Assembly: GCA_027487695.1 (NCBI GenBank)
Contig: JAIYDB010000049.1
Coordinates: forward strand, 1 to 40,910
Origin: Cytophagaceae bacterium
GTDB lineage: Bacteria > Bacteroidota > Bacteroidia > Cytophagales > Flexibacteraceae
Direction of reading: 5' to 3'
Length of the DNA stretch: 40,910 bases
A program made the translations under genes and the position numbers. Of this stretch, positions 25,875-34,039 are shown piece by piece. How positions within the stretch are numbered: position 1 is the first letter of the stretch; each line of letters starts with the position of its first letter. The notes under the pieces are model-generated. The model searched no databases, was not told where the DNA came from, and saw nothing but the letters and a program-made list of their open reading frames with translations.

Positions 25875-26768
25875 ATGGGACAAAAAGCAAACCCTATTGG
25901 TCTGAGATTAGGCATTATTAACGGCTGGGATAGCAGTTGGTTTGCCAAGCGTGGATATGCCGAGAAATTGGTTGAAGACGTTCAGATTCGTAATTATATA
26001 GCAGCTCGTATTCCGAAGGCTGGTATTAGTAAAGTAGTAATTGAGCGCGCAAGTAAGCGTATCACTATTACAATACATACCTCACGCCCAGGAGTGGTTA
26101 TTGGTAAAGGCGGTGCCGAAATCGATAAAGTAAAAGAAGAGCTAAAGAAAATCACTAAGCAAGACGTTCAATTGAACATTAGTGAAATTCGTAAGCCTGA
26201 AATAGATGCACGTTTAGTAGGCGAAAGCATTGCCCAACAGCTTGAAGCACGTATTAGCTACAGAAGAGCTATGAAAAACGCTATTGCAGCTGCAATGCGT
26301 GTAGGTGCACAAGGTATTAAGGTAAAATGCAGTGGCCGTTTAGGTGGTGCTGAAATGGCACGTACCGAACTTTACAAGGAAGGTAGAATTCCATTGCATA
26401 CACTACGTGCCGATATTGACTACGCTATTAGCGAAGCACAAACGGTATATGGTAAAATTGGTATTAAAGTATGGGTATTCAAAGGCGAAGTATATGGCAA
26501 GCGTGAGCTAAGCCCTAATGTACAAGCTGCCGATGCTAATGCTTCAGCTAATACAGAAATGCGTGGTAACGATCGTGGTGGTCGTGGTGGCAACGACCGT
26601 GGCGGTCGTGGTGGTCGCGATGGCAACGAAAGAGGCAAAGGTGGTAACCCACGTGGTGGTGCAGGCGGCGGTAACGCACGTGGCGGCCAAGGCGGTGGTA
26701 ACCGTGGCGGAGCTGGTGGTGCTAACAAAGGTGGACAAGGCGGTGGAAACCGTGGCCCACGTAAATAA
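25875..26768 (+). CDS. rpsC: 30S ribosomal protein S3 with long Gly/Arg/Asn-rich tail
   Basis: The product is 297 residues. Residues 1-220 are a normal S3: [20 protein letters not shown], the type-II KH domain with [15 protein letters not shown], and [20 protein letters not shown] with the mRNA-helicase-associated arginines. After about residue 228 the sequence becomes a low-complexity tail of roughly 70 residues built from GGR, GND, GGN and GGA triplets, ending NRGPRK. E. coli S3 has 233 residues and no such tail. An arginine-glycine-rich disordered tail would be expected to bind RNA or form flexible contacts on the 30S solvent side. The frame stays open to the stop at 26766-26768, so the tail is real coding sequence. 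Confidence 0.95.
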   Translation: MGQKANPIGLRLGIINGWDSSWFAKRGYAEKLVEDVQIRNYIAARIPKAGISKVVIERASKRITITIHTSRPGVVIGKGGAEIDKVKEELKKITKQDVQLNISEIRKPEIDARLVGESIAQQLEARISYRRAMKNAIAAAMRVGAQGIKVKCSGRLGGAEMARTELYKEGRIPLHTLRADIDYAISEAQTVYGKIGIKVWVFKGEVYGKRELSPNVQAADANASANTEMRGNDRGGRGGNDRGGRGGRDGNERGKGGNPRGGAGGGNARGGQGGGNRGGAGGANKGGQGGGNRGPRK

Positions 26769-26849
26769 CAACCCAACACCCACGCACAACATAATTCTTA
26801 AACATACAGCGTTTTATGCACCCTTAGGTGCCTCTAAACATAAATAACG

Positions 26850-27272
26850 ATGTTACAACCAAAACGTACCATATACAGAAAGCAGCAGAAAGGCAGAGTT
26901 ACTGGCTTAGCTACACGTGGTGCCAATATATCTTTCGGTAGCTTTGCTATCAAATCATTAGAGATAGGTTGGATTACCTCACGTCAAATTGAAGCTGCTC
27001 GTATTGCTGTTACCCGCGCCATGAAACGTGAAGGTAAAGTATGGGTTCGCATATTCCCTGATAAGCCTATTACAAAGAAACCTGCAGAGGTTCGTATGGG
27101 TAAGGGTAAAGGTGCCCCTGAATATTGGGTAGCTTGTGTAAAACCAGGCACCATTTTATTCGAAAGCGAAGGAGTAAGCCAAGAAATAGCGATGGAATCG
27201 TTACGCCTTGCAGCTCAAAAGCTTCCAGTAAGAACCAAACTTATTGTTCGTAGAGATTACTCTGCTGAATAA
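26850..27272 (+). CDS. rplP: 50S ribosomal protein L16
   Basis: The product is 140 residues. It begins [17 protein letters not shown] and shows [20 protein letters not shown], the [19 protein letters not shown] helix and [18 protein letters not shown], all typical. L16 sits near the A site and helps position aminoacyl-tRNA. It is separated from rpsC by 81 bases, including a small hairpin GCACC-CTTA-GGTGC at 26818-26831, and from rpmC by 156 bases. These are the two widest gaps in the operon. Confidence 0.97.
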   Translation: MLQPKRTIYRKQQKGRVTGLATRGANISFGSFAIKSLEIGWITSRQIEAARIAVTRAMKREGKVWVRIFPDKPITKKPAEVRMGKGKGAPEYWVACVKPGTILFESEGVSQEIAMESLRLAAQKLPVRTKLIVRRDYSAE

Positions 27273-27428
27273 TTGAACTTTAACCCTAGTTAGCTTAGCG
27301 CAGCGTAAAACCTGCGCTAATTCTAAAACTAACAAACCAAACCAGAAACCGCTGCCGGCTACGCCAGATGCTTTGCAACTGCTCGCCCAAAGTCGGGAAT
27401 GTTTCAAATTAAATGATTTATAGTAATC
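27273..27428 (+). other. 156-base structured gap between rplP and rpmC
   Basis: Neighbouring genes in this operon are mostly 1-40 bases apart, so this gap stands out. It contains a perfect 9-bp stem TTAGCGCAG (27295-27303) / CTGCGCTAA (27312-27320) with an eight-base loop, and further GC-rich self-complementary patches near 27350-27370. No T run follows and no open frame fills the gap. It may be a processing, attenuation or feedback site. An embedded small gene is unlikely. Confidence 0.5.
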
Positions 27429-27629
27429 ATGACAAACAGTGAAATTCAAAAGATGAGCCCAGAGCAGTTGCTCAGCAGCATCGTAGCTGAAGAAGCACGT
27501 TATGCAAAGCTGAAGTTTTCGCACGCAGTGGCTCCATTAGCAAACCCAATGGAAATACGTAACCTACGTAAGCACATTGCTCGTTTGCGCACAGCCCTAT
27601 CATCTAAAGCAGCAACTTTAACGGCCTAA
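27429..27629 (+). CDS. rpmC: 50S ribosomal protein L29
   Basis: The product is 66 residues, starting at ATG 27429. It shows the family pattern in MTNSEIQKMSPEQLLSSIV and the ANPMEIRNLRKHIARLRTAL segment, where L29 has 'np..ir..Rr.IARi.Tvl'. L29 lies at the exit tunnel beside L23. Its order between rplP and rpsQ is standard; only the long gap before it is unusual. Confidence 0.93.
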   Translation: MTNSEIQKMSPEQLLSSIVAEEARYAKLKFSHAVAPLANPMEIRNLRKHIARLRTALSSKAATLTA

Positions 27630-27636
27630 TTAGCGA

Positions 27637-27948
27637 ATGGAAAACTTGGAAACAACAAACACCGGTAGCCTATTAGGTACCCCAGCCAATACCTTAGAGC
27701 GTAACGCACGTAAGGAAAAAATTGGTAAAGTAGTGAGCAATAAAATGGACAAAAGTATCACAGTAGCTGTAGACCGTAAGGTGAAGCACCCTGTGTATGG
27801 TAAGTTCATGCACATTACTAAGAAGTTTATGGCGCACGATGAAAACAACGATTGCCAAATTGGCGATACCGTTCGTATTATGGAAACTCGCCCAATGAGC
27901 AAGTTAAAGCGTTGGAGATTGGTAGAAATTTTAGAAAGGGCTAAGTAA
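27637..27948 (+). CDS. rpsQ: 30S ribosomal protein S17
   Basis: The product is 103 residues, about 18 longer than E. coli S17. The extra length is an N-terminal polar extension ([18 protein letters not shown]). The core shows [39 protein letters not shown] and [19 protein letters not shown], typical of S17, an OB-fold protein that binds 16S rRNA early. An internal ATG is not close to the conserved start, so the extension seems genuine. It follows rpmC after seven bases. Confidence 0.95.
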   Translation: MENLETTNTGSLLGTPANTLERNARKEKIGKVVSNKMDKSITVAVDRKVKHPVYGKFMHITKKFMAHDENNDCQIGDTVRIMETRPMSKLKRWRLVEILERAK

Positions 27949-27950
27949 TA

Positions 27951-28319
27951 ATGGTACAACAAGAATCAAGATTAAACGTAGCCGATAACAGTGGTGCTAA
28001 AGAAGTACTAGTTATCCGTGTACTAGGTGGAACCAAAAAGAAGTACGCTTCTATTGGCGATAAAATTGTTGTTACTGTAAAGAGCGCTCTTTCCAGCAGC
28101 AGCATGAAAAAAGGCACAGTTTCTAAGGCCGTAGTAGTACGTACCAAGAAAGAAATTCGCCGCAAAGATGGTAGCTATATTCGTTTCGACGATAACGCAG
28201 CTGTTTTGCTTAATAATAACGATGAGCCTCGTGGTAGCCGTATCTTCGGACCAGTAGCTCGCGAATTGCGTGAAAAGCAATTCATGAAAATTGTATCATT
28301 GGCCCCTGAAGTGTTGTAA
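27951..28319 (+). CDS. rplN: 50S ribosomal protein L14
   Basis: The product is 122 residues, exactly the family length. It begins [19 protein letters not shown] and contains [20 protein letters not shown] and [21 protein letters not shown]14 forms part of an intersubunit bridge and binds the silencing factor RsfS in other bacteria. It starts two bases after the rpsQ stop. Confidence 0.97.
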   Translation: MVQQESRLNVADNSGAKEVLVIRVLGGTKKKYASIGDKIVVTVKSALSSSSMKKGTVSKAVVVRTKKEIRRKDGSYIRFDDNAAVLLNNNDEPRGSRIFGPVARELREKQFMKIVSLAPEVL

Positions 28320-28328
28320 TTACCCCCG

Positions 28329-28664
28329 ATGAAAGAGCCCCTAAAATTTAAGTTCCACGTTAAAACTGGCGATACTGTTAAAGTTATCTCTGGTGGTAGC
28401 AAAGGCAAGCAAGGTGTGGTTGCGAAAGTAGATACCACAACCTACCGTGCAATAGTGCAAGGCGTAAATCTGGTAAAGAAGCACGTTAAGCCATCGGCAC
28501 AAGACCCTCAATCTCAGGGTATCATTGAAATTGAAGCTTCAATCCATATCAGTAACCTTATGGTTATTGAACCTAAAACTGGCAAGCCTACCCGCGTAGG
28601 TCGCAAGTTGAATGAAAAAGGAAAGCTTCAGCGTTACAGCAAGAAAACCAATCAGTTTATCTAA
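28329..28664 (+). CDS. rplX: 50S ribosomal protein L24
   Basis: The product is 111 residues. The KOW motif is seen as [20 protein letters not shown], followed by [19 protein letters not shown] and the C-terminal [21 protein letters not shown]24 is one of the two initiators of 50S assembly. Its stop codon is separated by one base from the ATG of rplE, so the two are translationally coupled. Confidence 0.96.
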   Translation: MKEPLKFKFHVKTGDTVKVISGGSKGKQGVVAKVDTTTYRAIVQGVNLVKKHVKPSAQDPQSQGIIEIEASIHISNLMVIEPKTGKPTRVGRKLNEKGKLQRYSKKTNQFI

Positions 28665-28665
28665 G

Positions 28666-29217
28666 ATGGCAGCTCGTTTTAAAGAATTATATACCAAAGA
28701 AATTAGCTCAGCATTGAAAGAGCAATTTCAGTATGAGAACGTGATGCAAATTCCTCGCGTCACTAAAATATGCATCAATAAAGGTATTGGCCAAGCCGTA
28801 TCTGATAAAAAATTGGTTGATGTAGGCGTTGAAGAATTAACTACCATATCTGGTCAAAAGGCAGTTCCAACTAAGTCTAAGAAAGCAATTTCAAACTTTA
28901 AGTTGCGTGAAAATATGCCAATTGGTGCTCGTGTTACCTTAAGAGGTGAGAAGATGTACGAATTTATGGATCGTTTAATTTCAATTGCTTTACCACGTGT
29001 AAGAGATTTCCGTGGTGTAAACGATAAAGGATTCGATGGTAAGGGCAATTATACCTTAGGTGTAAAAGAACAAATCATTTTCCCTGAAATTTCAATCGAA
29101 AAGGTTGCTAAAATTAGCGGTATGGATATTACTTTTGTAACCACTGCTAAGACTGACGAAGAGTGCTACGCACTTTTAAGAGCTTTCGGTATGCCTTTCC
29201 AAAACATTAACAAATAA
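28666..29217 (+). CDS. rplE: 50S ribosomal protein L5
   Basis: The product is 183 residues from the ATG at 28666, one base after the rplX stop. An upstream in-frame ATG at 28612 would lie inside rplX and add 18 unrelated residues. Signatures are the [13 protein letters not shown] strand, [38 protein letters not shown] and [22 protein letters not shown]5 binds 5S rRNA and contacts the P-site tRNA. Confidence 0.97.
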   Translation: MAARFKELYTKEISSALKEQFQYENVMQIPRVTKICINKGIGQAVSDKKLVDVGVEELTTISGQKAVPTKSKKAISNFKLRENMPIGARVTLRGEKMYEFMDRLISIALPRVRDFRGVNDKGFDGKGNYTLGVKEQIIFPEISIEKVAKISGMDITFVTTAKTDEECYALLRAFGMPFQNINK

Positions 29218-29246
29218 GCCCAGCGGCTCGCTAAAATACTTATACA

Positions 29247-29516
29247 ATGGCAAAAGAATCAGTAAAAGCCCGTGAGCGCAAGCGCGAAGCACTGGTAGCT
29301 AAATTTGCAGAAAAGCGTAAGGCTTTAAAAGAAGCTGGCAACTGGGAGGCATTAGATGCCCTACCTCGTAATAGCAGTAAAGTACGTTTGCACAACCGTT
29401 GCAAACTTACCGGCAGACCTCGTGGTTACATGCGTAAGTTCGGTATTAACCGTGTAACTTTCCGTGAAATGGCCAACGATGGTAAAATTCCAGGAATTAC
29501 TAAGAGCAGCTGGTAG
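29247..29516 (+). CDS. rpsN: 30S ribosomal protein S14 (zinc-independent form)
   Basis: The product is 89 residues, the length of the longer, zinc-independent S14. Only one cysteine is present (in [17 protein letters not shown]), so the CxxC zinc ribbon of the short form is absent. The end of the protein, [10 protein letters not shown], is typical. S14 lies in the 30S head near the decoding site. It is the last gene of the operon here: a strong terminator follows after 20 bases, while rpsH would normally come next. Confidence 0.97.
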   Translation: MAKESVKARERKREALVAKFAEKRKALKEAGNWEALDALPRNSSKVRLHNRCKLTGRPRGYMRKFGINRVTFREMANDGKIPGITKSSW

Positions 29517-29536
29517 TATTCAGCCTCTTTAAATAT

Positions 29537-29569
29537 AAAGCCGATGCCTTTTAAAGCATCGGCTTTTTT
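29537..29569 (+). terminator. Terminator of the ribosomal operon
   Basis: AAAGCCGATGC (29537-29547) pairs perfectly with GCATCGGCTTT (29556-29566) and is followed by a T run to 29569. It shows that the operon ends at rpsN. Confidence 0.9.
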
Positions 29570-29579
29570 CGTATGTTTG
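29549..29579 (+). promoter_or_regulatory. Candidate promoter of the LytTR gene, overlapping the terminator
   Basis: A perfect -7 element TATGTTTG (29572-29579) is preceded by exactly 19 bases and TTTT (29549-29552, one mismatch to TTTG). The -33 lies in the loop of the preceding terminator. Transcription would start near 29586, 13 bases before the ATG. Confidence 0.4.
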
Positions 29580-29598
29580 AAAGCGAACAATCAGATTT

Positions 29599-30507
29599 AT
29601 GTTACTGAAAAAACTACTTGCCCCTTATCCTGCTGTTGGTCATAAAGGTTCAAGGTACCTGTTACCAGTATTGGCGGGTTTTTTTGTAGGCTTTTTCCTT
29701 TGGTTGTTTGAACCATTTCAAATGGGTGAACTTCCCCAAGACCAGCGGTTTTTCCAATCTATGGCTTATGGACTTGTTACGTTTGTTGCTGTGTTATTCA
29801 ATGTTGGCTTTTTGCCTGATTTGTTCCCAGTTATTTTTAGGTCAAAAACCTGGACAGTACTTTCTGAGATACTATTTGAAGTTTATAACGTACTCTGTAT
29901 AACGGTTGGCAATGCATTTATGCACGCCTATCTCATGCATGAGCCTTTTAGGTTTGAAGTATTGCAGGCTTTCTTTTTACCTACATTTTCAATTGGCTTC
30001 TTTCCAGTCGTGTTTTATGTTTTATACCGACAGATAGTTTTAGAAAAGGAAAACATAGCCATCAGTAACGATATCCAGCCTTTAGTTGTCCATCACCTCG
30101 AAGCTGAAAAAGTACATACAAGTCACATAATTGAAACTCCGCAAACGATTACCCTTTCGTCTGAAGATGGTAAAGAGGAATTTACTTTACCAGTTGACGA
30201 TGTTCTCTTTTTGGAATCGGCAGCCAATTATGTTGAGCTGGTTTATATAGTTCTAAATGCTGATAAGCCCAAGAAAATGCTTTTCAGAAATACAATGAAA
30301 AACATTGAAACTATGCTTTCGGCATATCCACAAGTATTTCTACGTTGCCATAGAAGTTTCATAGTTAATATAGAACAGATTAAGCAAGTAAAGGGTAATA
30401 GCCAAGGTGTTAATCTTATGCTGGGTGAAGGTATAGATTACGTACCTGTTAGCCGTACCAATATCCCAAGATTGAAAGAATTACTAGGCGAGGGTGAATT
30501 AGCTTAG
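29599..30507 (+). CDS. Membrane-bound LytTR-domain transcriptional regulator
   Basis: The product is 302 residues. About four membrane helices lie in the first 150 residues (for example LLPVLAGFFVGFFLWLF and FFLPTFSIGFFPVVFYVL). A linker of about 40 residues follows, then a LytTR DNA-binding domain from about 195 to 300 (DVLFLESAANYVELVY, NTMKNIETML, FLRCHRSFIVNIEQIKQV, VPVSRTNIPRLKELL). There is no receiver domain, so signal input probably comes from the membrane part. LytTR proteins bind short direct repeats. The adjacent DUF2306-like gene, with an inverted repeat over its promoter, is a possible target, but this is inference. The gene starts from its own promoter directly after the ribosomal operon terminator. 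Confidence 0.88.
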   Translation: MLLKKLLAPYPAVGHKGSRYLLPVLAGFFVGFFLWLFEPFQMGELPQDQRFFQSMAYGLVTFVAVLFNVGFLPDLFPVIFRSKTWTVLSEILFEVYNVLCITVGNAFMHAYLMHEPFRFEVLQAFFLPTFSIGFFPVVFYVLYRQIVLEKENIAISNDIQPLVVHHLEAEKVHTSHIIETPQTITLSSEDGKEEFTLPVDDVLFLESAANYVELVYIVLNADKPKKMLFRNTMKNIETMLSAYPQVFLRCHRSFIVNIEQIKQVKGNSQGVNLMLGEGIDYVPVSRTNIPRLKELLGEGELA

Positions 30508-30601
30508 GTATTCAACGTTCCTAATTATCCCATAAAACTTGTTTTTTGTCCCTAGGACTACTTTTCATCCCACTGTTTATCAGGTAGGGTTTAGTGCCTC
30601 A

Positions 30602-30643
30602 TAGTTTTGTGCAACACTTCAACAAAGTGTAAACACACAAAAC
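30602..30643 (+). promoter_or_regulatory. Candidate -7 element with nested inverted repeat upstream of the DUF2306-like gene
   Basis: TAGTTTTG (30602-30609) is a perfect -7 element. It overlaps a nested inverted repeat: GTTTTGTG (30604-30611) with CACAAAAC (30636-30643), enclosing ACACTT (30614-30619) and AAGTGT (30625-30630). No clear -33 is present, which would suit an activator-dependent or repressed promoter. The repeat ends 16 bases before the start codon. Confidence 0.45.
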
Positions 30644-30658
30644 AACCCTGAATTTCTT

Positions 30659-31315
30659 ATGCATACCTATCTTTTATACCTGCACATTCTTGGAGGGACT
30701 ATTAGCTTAATTTTAGGCTTAGTACCCATTATTTCTAAAAAGGGAGGAATGCTACACAAAACTACAGGACGTATTTTTGGCATTGCTATGCTCACTGCAA
30801 CCTTTTCTGGAGTAGTATTAGCCGTTATTAAGCCAGAGCAAACTCTTTTTTTGGTTGGGTTATTCTCTAGTTATTTAGTGATAGCAGGTATTTTACCTTT
30901 AAGACTGATGGGACCTCAACAACTGAATACTATTAAGAAAGCTTTGATTTTGCCTACTTTAGGTATAATGTTAGCTGTGGCAATGTTGCTTTTTGCAGTT
31001 TACCATTTGATACAAGGCAATGCAGAAGGCATTGTAGTAGGGGTATTTGGATTAGGTTTATTGACATCGGCCTTGGCAGATTATAAATGGATTTCTAGGT
31101 TTACTGAAACAACACGCTCACAACTTATAAGCATACATGTAGGCAGAATTGTAGGGGCCTATATTGCTAGTTGTACTGCGTTTTTGGTAGTGAACCAACC
31201 TATCCCAGTACCCTTGGTTAATTGGTTTATTGCCAATTTGGTTTTTGTTCCTGTAATCGTGTATTGGCAGAGGAAGTTGGCTAATTCGAAACAAGTTGTA
31301 CCAGTTGCACAATAG
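30659..31315 (+). CDS. DUF2306-like multi-pass membrane protein
   Basis: The product is 218 residues, with about six or seven membrane helices and few charged residues. The start (HTYLLYLHILGGTISLILGL, then GMLHKTTGRIFGIAMLTATF) matches the DUF2306 pattern, in which a histidine in the first helix and an 'H...GR.f' turn are conserved. The conserved histidines could bind haem or a metal, as has been suggested for related membrane families, but I have no direct evidence. It may be controlled by the LytTR regulator encoded upstream. No downstream partner is in the same transcription unit with certainty; ftsW begins 73 bases later. Confidence 0.65.
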   Translation: MHTYLLYLHILGGTISLILGLVPIISKKGGMLHKTTGRIFGIAMLTATFSGVVLAVIKPEQTLFLVGLFSSYLVIAGILPLRLMGPQQLNTIKKALILPTLGIMLAVAMLLFAVYHLIQGNAEGIVVGVFGLGLLTSALADYKWISRFTETTRSQLISIHVGRIVGAYIASCTAFLVVNQPIPVPLVNWFIANLVFVPVIVYWQRKLANSKQVVPVAQ

Positions 31316-31388
31316 TTGTTCAATAATTTATTAGGCTATTTCAATACCTATTTGGTATTTTTACAGTCAATCATTATCTGGACCCAAT

Positions 31389-32564
31389 TTGAAAGAGTGG
31401 CTAAAAAATAACCTGAAAGGCGATCCATACATCTGGACCATCGTAGTGTTTTTGGGTATTATTTCAGTGGCTGTGGTGTATTCGTCGGTAAGTAATTTGG
31501 CTTTCCGATTTACCCATTACAATACTGAGGTTTATTTGCAGAAGCACATTTTACTAGTGCTTGCTGGGTTAGGCTTTATGTATATCGGTCATAGGATTCA
31601 CTACAAATTAGTAGGCCAGGTAAGTAGGGTGCTTGTAATCGTATCCTATCCATTAGTTGCCTATGCGCAGTTTTTTGGTTCATCAGTTAATAATGCCAGT
31701 AGGTGGATTGCTGTTCCTATTATTCAACAACAATTCCAGCCATCAGATTTGGCAAAGGTGGCAGTAGTGGCTTTCGTTGCATTTGTGCTCAGTAAAGCGC
31801 AAAACAAGATTTCCGATGAGAAGGAATCTATCAATGTTATTAAGAAAATTGCTTGGGTGGTACCTTTGATTGGGCTAATAGCAATGAGTAATTATAGTAC
31901 TGCAGCCTTGTTGTTTGCATCTATTTTGCTTTTACTTTTTGTTGGCAGAGTTTCGCTTAAACATATTGGTTATATATGTCTTGGGGTGGTTTTAGTTGGT
32001 TCCTTGGCGTTTTTTGCTGGTGATAGGGGTGCTACTTTCTTAAGTAGGATAACCACCTTCTTTGAAGCAAAAGAACCTGAGGGGCAGTTAGAACAATCGT
32101 TTATTGCTATAGTAAATGGTGGCATAGTGGGTAGGGGACCAGGCGGTAGCCTCCAGCGCGATTTCCTATCGCAGTCATCGTCAGATTTTATTTTCGCCAT
32201 TATCATTGAAGAATATGGCTGGATAGGAGGGTTATTAGTGGTTTTCCTCTATCTAGCATTGCTTTTCCGAGGGATGCAGGCAGTGGCTAAAAGTAAAGAT
32301 TCCTTCGGCGGATTGCTTTCCGCGGGGATATCGTTCTCGCTGGTATTGCAGGCTATGTTTAATATGATGGTAGCCGTAGGTTTAGTACCAGTAACAGGAC
32401 AGCCATTGCCATTTTTAAGTATGGGTGGTACTTCATTGATATTTACAGGCTTTAGTTTGGGAATATTAGTGAGTATTTCTCGATCAGACTTTGAAAGAGA
32501 ATCGGCCATTGGAAGTAAAGAAATCAAGCAAAAAGTAAATTTGAATGTTGGCAAAACAACCTAG
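31389..32564 (+). CDS. ftsW: Cell division peptidoglycan glycosyltransferase FtsW
   Basis: The product is 391 residues, a SEDS-family protein with about ten membrane helices. Family segments are NNASRWIAVPIIQQQFQPSD, VGRGPGGSLQRDFLSQSSSD, FIFAIIIEEYGWIGG and TGQPLPFLSMGGTSLIFTGF. FtsW polymerises lipid II at the division septum with a cognate penicillin-binding protein. There is no ATG near the N-terminus; TTG at 31389 gives MKEWLKNNLKGDPYIW, the usual beginning in Bacteroidota. FtsW rather than RodA is supported by the following murG, whose ATG lies 20 bases inside the ftsW 3' end. Confidence 0.9.
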   Translation: MKEWLKNNLKGDPYIWTIVVFLGIISVAVVYSSVSNLAFRFTHYNTEVYLQKHILLVLAGLGFMYIGHRIHYKLVGQVSRVLVIVSYPLVAYAQFFGSSVNNASRWIAVPIIQQQFQPSDLAKVAVVAFVAFVLSKAQNKISDEKESINVIKKIAWVVPLIGLIAMSNYSTAALLFASILLLLFVGRVSLKHIGYICLGVVLVGSLAFFAGDRGATFLSRITTFFEAKEPEGQLEQSFIAIVNGGIVGRGPGGSLQRDFLSQSSSDFIFAIIIEEYGWIGGLLVVFLYLALLFRGMQAVAKSKDSFGGLLSAGISFSLVLQAMFNMMVAVGLVPVTGQPLPFLSMGGTSLIFTGFSLGILVSISRSDFERESAIGSKEIKQKVNLNVGKTT

Positions 32565-33651
32565 GGTAATTATTTCAGGCGGTGGTACAGGAGGTCATAT
32601 TTACCCTGCCATTGCCATAGCTAATGAGATAAAGCGCCGGTATCCGCAAGCGGAAATCCTTTTTGTGGGTGCATTAGGACGGATGGAAATGCAAAAGGTA
32701 CCTGAGGCAGGCTATGCCATAAAGGGCTTACCCATTGCAGGTATCCAAAGAAAATCTATCCTGAAGAACCTGAGCTTTCCATTCAAATTACTCAATAGCT
32801 TATTAGCAGCTTTTAAGATAGTTGCAGATTTTAAGCCAGATATTGCCATTGGAGTAGGCGGTTATGCAAGCGCACCAACTTTGTACGCAGCATCGGCCAA
32901 AGGAGTTCCAACGCTTATCCAAGAGCAAAATAGCTATGCAGGGCTTACTAATAGGATGCTTTCTAAGCGAGTAAGGAAGATATGTGTAGCCTACCCAAAC
33001 CTTGAAAAGTACTTTCCCGCTCAAAAACTAGTTTATACGGGTAATCCTGTTCGTGCCGATATCTTAGATATTTCCAATAAGCAATTAGAAGCTCGGAATA
33101 ACTTTGGAATTCCTGCCAATGCTAAGGTGTTATTAGTAATTGGAGGCAGCCTGGGTGCTAGAACTATAAATCAGTGCCTAGCTACCCAATACAAGGCATT
33201 AGAAGCAGAAGGTATTTATACCATCTGGCAAACAGGTAAATCGTTTGCAGAAAAGGCAGTGAGTTTGTTTGAGCAAAATCCATCTGAACTTACCAAAGCA
33301 ATGCCATTCCTCAATCAAATGGACTTAGCTTATGCGGCTGCTGATGTAGTGATTAGTAGAGCAGGAGCCTTAAGTATTTCAGAACTTTGTCTTACAGGCA
33401 AGCCTTGTATATTGGTACCATCGCCAAATGTGACCGACGATCACCAGACTAAGAATGCTATGGCATTGGTAAACAACAATGCTGCTTTATTTGTGAAGGA
33501 TAGTGAAGTTGAGGCTAAACTGATTGATACAGTGCTTTCTCTTTTTAACAATATTGAACTTCAGGATAATCTTAGTAACAACATTAAGATTATGGGCAAG
33601 CCAAATGCTGCTTCGGATATTGTTAATGAAATAGAAGCCTTAATTGGTTAA
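32545..33651 (+). CDS. murG: UDP-GlcNAc:lipid I N-acetylglucosaminyltransferase MurG
   Basis: The product is 368 residues. It begins with PRVIISGGGTGGHIYPAIAI, the diagnostic G-loop, and shows GVGGYASAPTLYAA, EQNSYAGLTNR, the second G-loop VIGGSLGARTINQ, and ISRAGALSISELCLTGKP with PSPNVTDDHQTKNA in the UDP-GlcNAc site. MurG adds GlcNAc to lipid I on the inner face of the membrane to form lipid II, the substrate of FtsW. It overlaps ftsW by 20 bases. murC and ftsQ, which usually follow in Bacteroidota, are absent. Confidence 0.95.
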   Translation: MLAKQPRVIISGGGTGGHIYPAIAIANEIKRRYPQAEILFVGALGRMEMQKVPEAGYAIKGLPIAGIQRKSILKNLSFPFKLLNSLLAAFKIVADFKPDIAIGVGGYASAPTLYAASAKGVPTLIQEQNSYAGLTNRMLSKRVRKICVAYPNLEKYFPAQKLVYTGNPVRADILDISNKQLEARNNFGIPANAKVLLVIGGSLGARTINQCLATQYKALEAEGIYTIWQTGKSFAEKAVSLFEQNPSELTKAMPFLNQMDLAYAAADVVISRAGALSISELCLTGKPCILVPSPNVTDDHQTKNAMALVNNNAALFVKDSEVEAKLIDTVLSLFNNIELQDNLSNNIKIMGKPNAASDIVNEIEALIG

Positions 33652-33735
33652 TCAAAAGGAATTCTAACTCAATGTTGAAGGTGAATCTTTTGAAGTTACC
33701 ATAATCCTTCCTTTCTTTTTTGTTATGCCAATGGT

Positions 33736-33779
33736 ATAGCTTGCTTATTAGGATATTTAACAAGGCAAGCTATTTTTTT
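33736..33779 (+). terminator. Rho-independent terminator of ftsW-murG
   Basis: ATAGCTTGC (33736-33744) pairs with GCAAGCTAT (33765-33773) around a 20-base loop and is followed by seven T. It lies 84 bases after the murG stop. Confidence 0.75.
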
Positions 33780-33991
33780 GATAGACTAAAATCAAAATCT
33801 TGGGGTTCTAAACCTTCTTGTTGAGGCTCGAGATTTTTACTTTTTACTGGTACCATCATACATGATAAGATTACTCTATGTATTTTCTTTGAAGCTTCCT
33901 TCAAACTAGTAGCTCAAATGATATGTTTTTTATGGTCTGTTTACTTCAATATTTCGAAGGTTTAGCTGTGAATTGTAGGCTTTTTCTTTGA

Positions 33992-34039
33992 AAAGTGCAC
34001 TTTAAACTTGGGATAGTAGATTTTGAAAGTGCTTTTAAA
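33992..34039. promoter_or_regulatory. Candidate operator pair upstream of the response regulator
   Basis: A perfect palindrome AAAGTGCACTTTAAA (33992-34006) is followed 34 bases later, about three helical turns, by the partial copy AAAGTGCTTTTAAA (34026-34039). Phased repeats of this kind suggest a dimeric regulator binding site. The regulator is unknown. Confidence 0.35.

Noticed and set aside
26420-26779. Long proline-rich frame on the minus strand, and another frame on the plus strand, across the end of rpsC
   Set aside because: They are the mirror of the repetitive glycine codons (GGN) of the S3 tail in other frames. Composition is extremely skewed and no start context or partner supports them.
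27201-27524. 107-residue minus-strand frame across the rplP-rpmC gap
   Set aside because: It overlaps the coding ends of rplP and rpmC in antisense and has no recognisable motif, so it is a chance frame.
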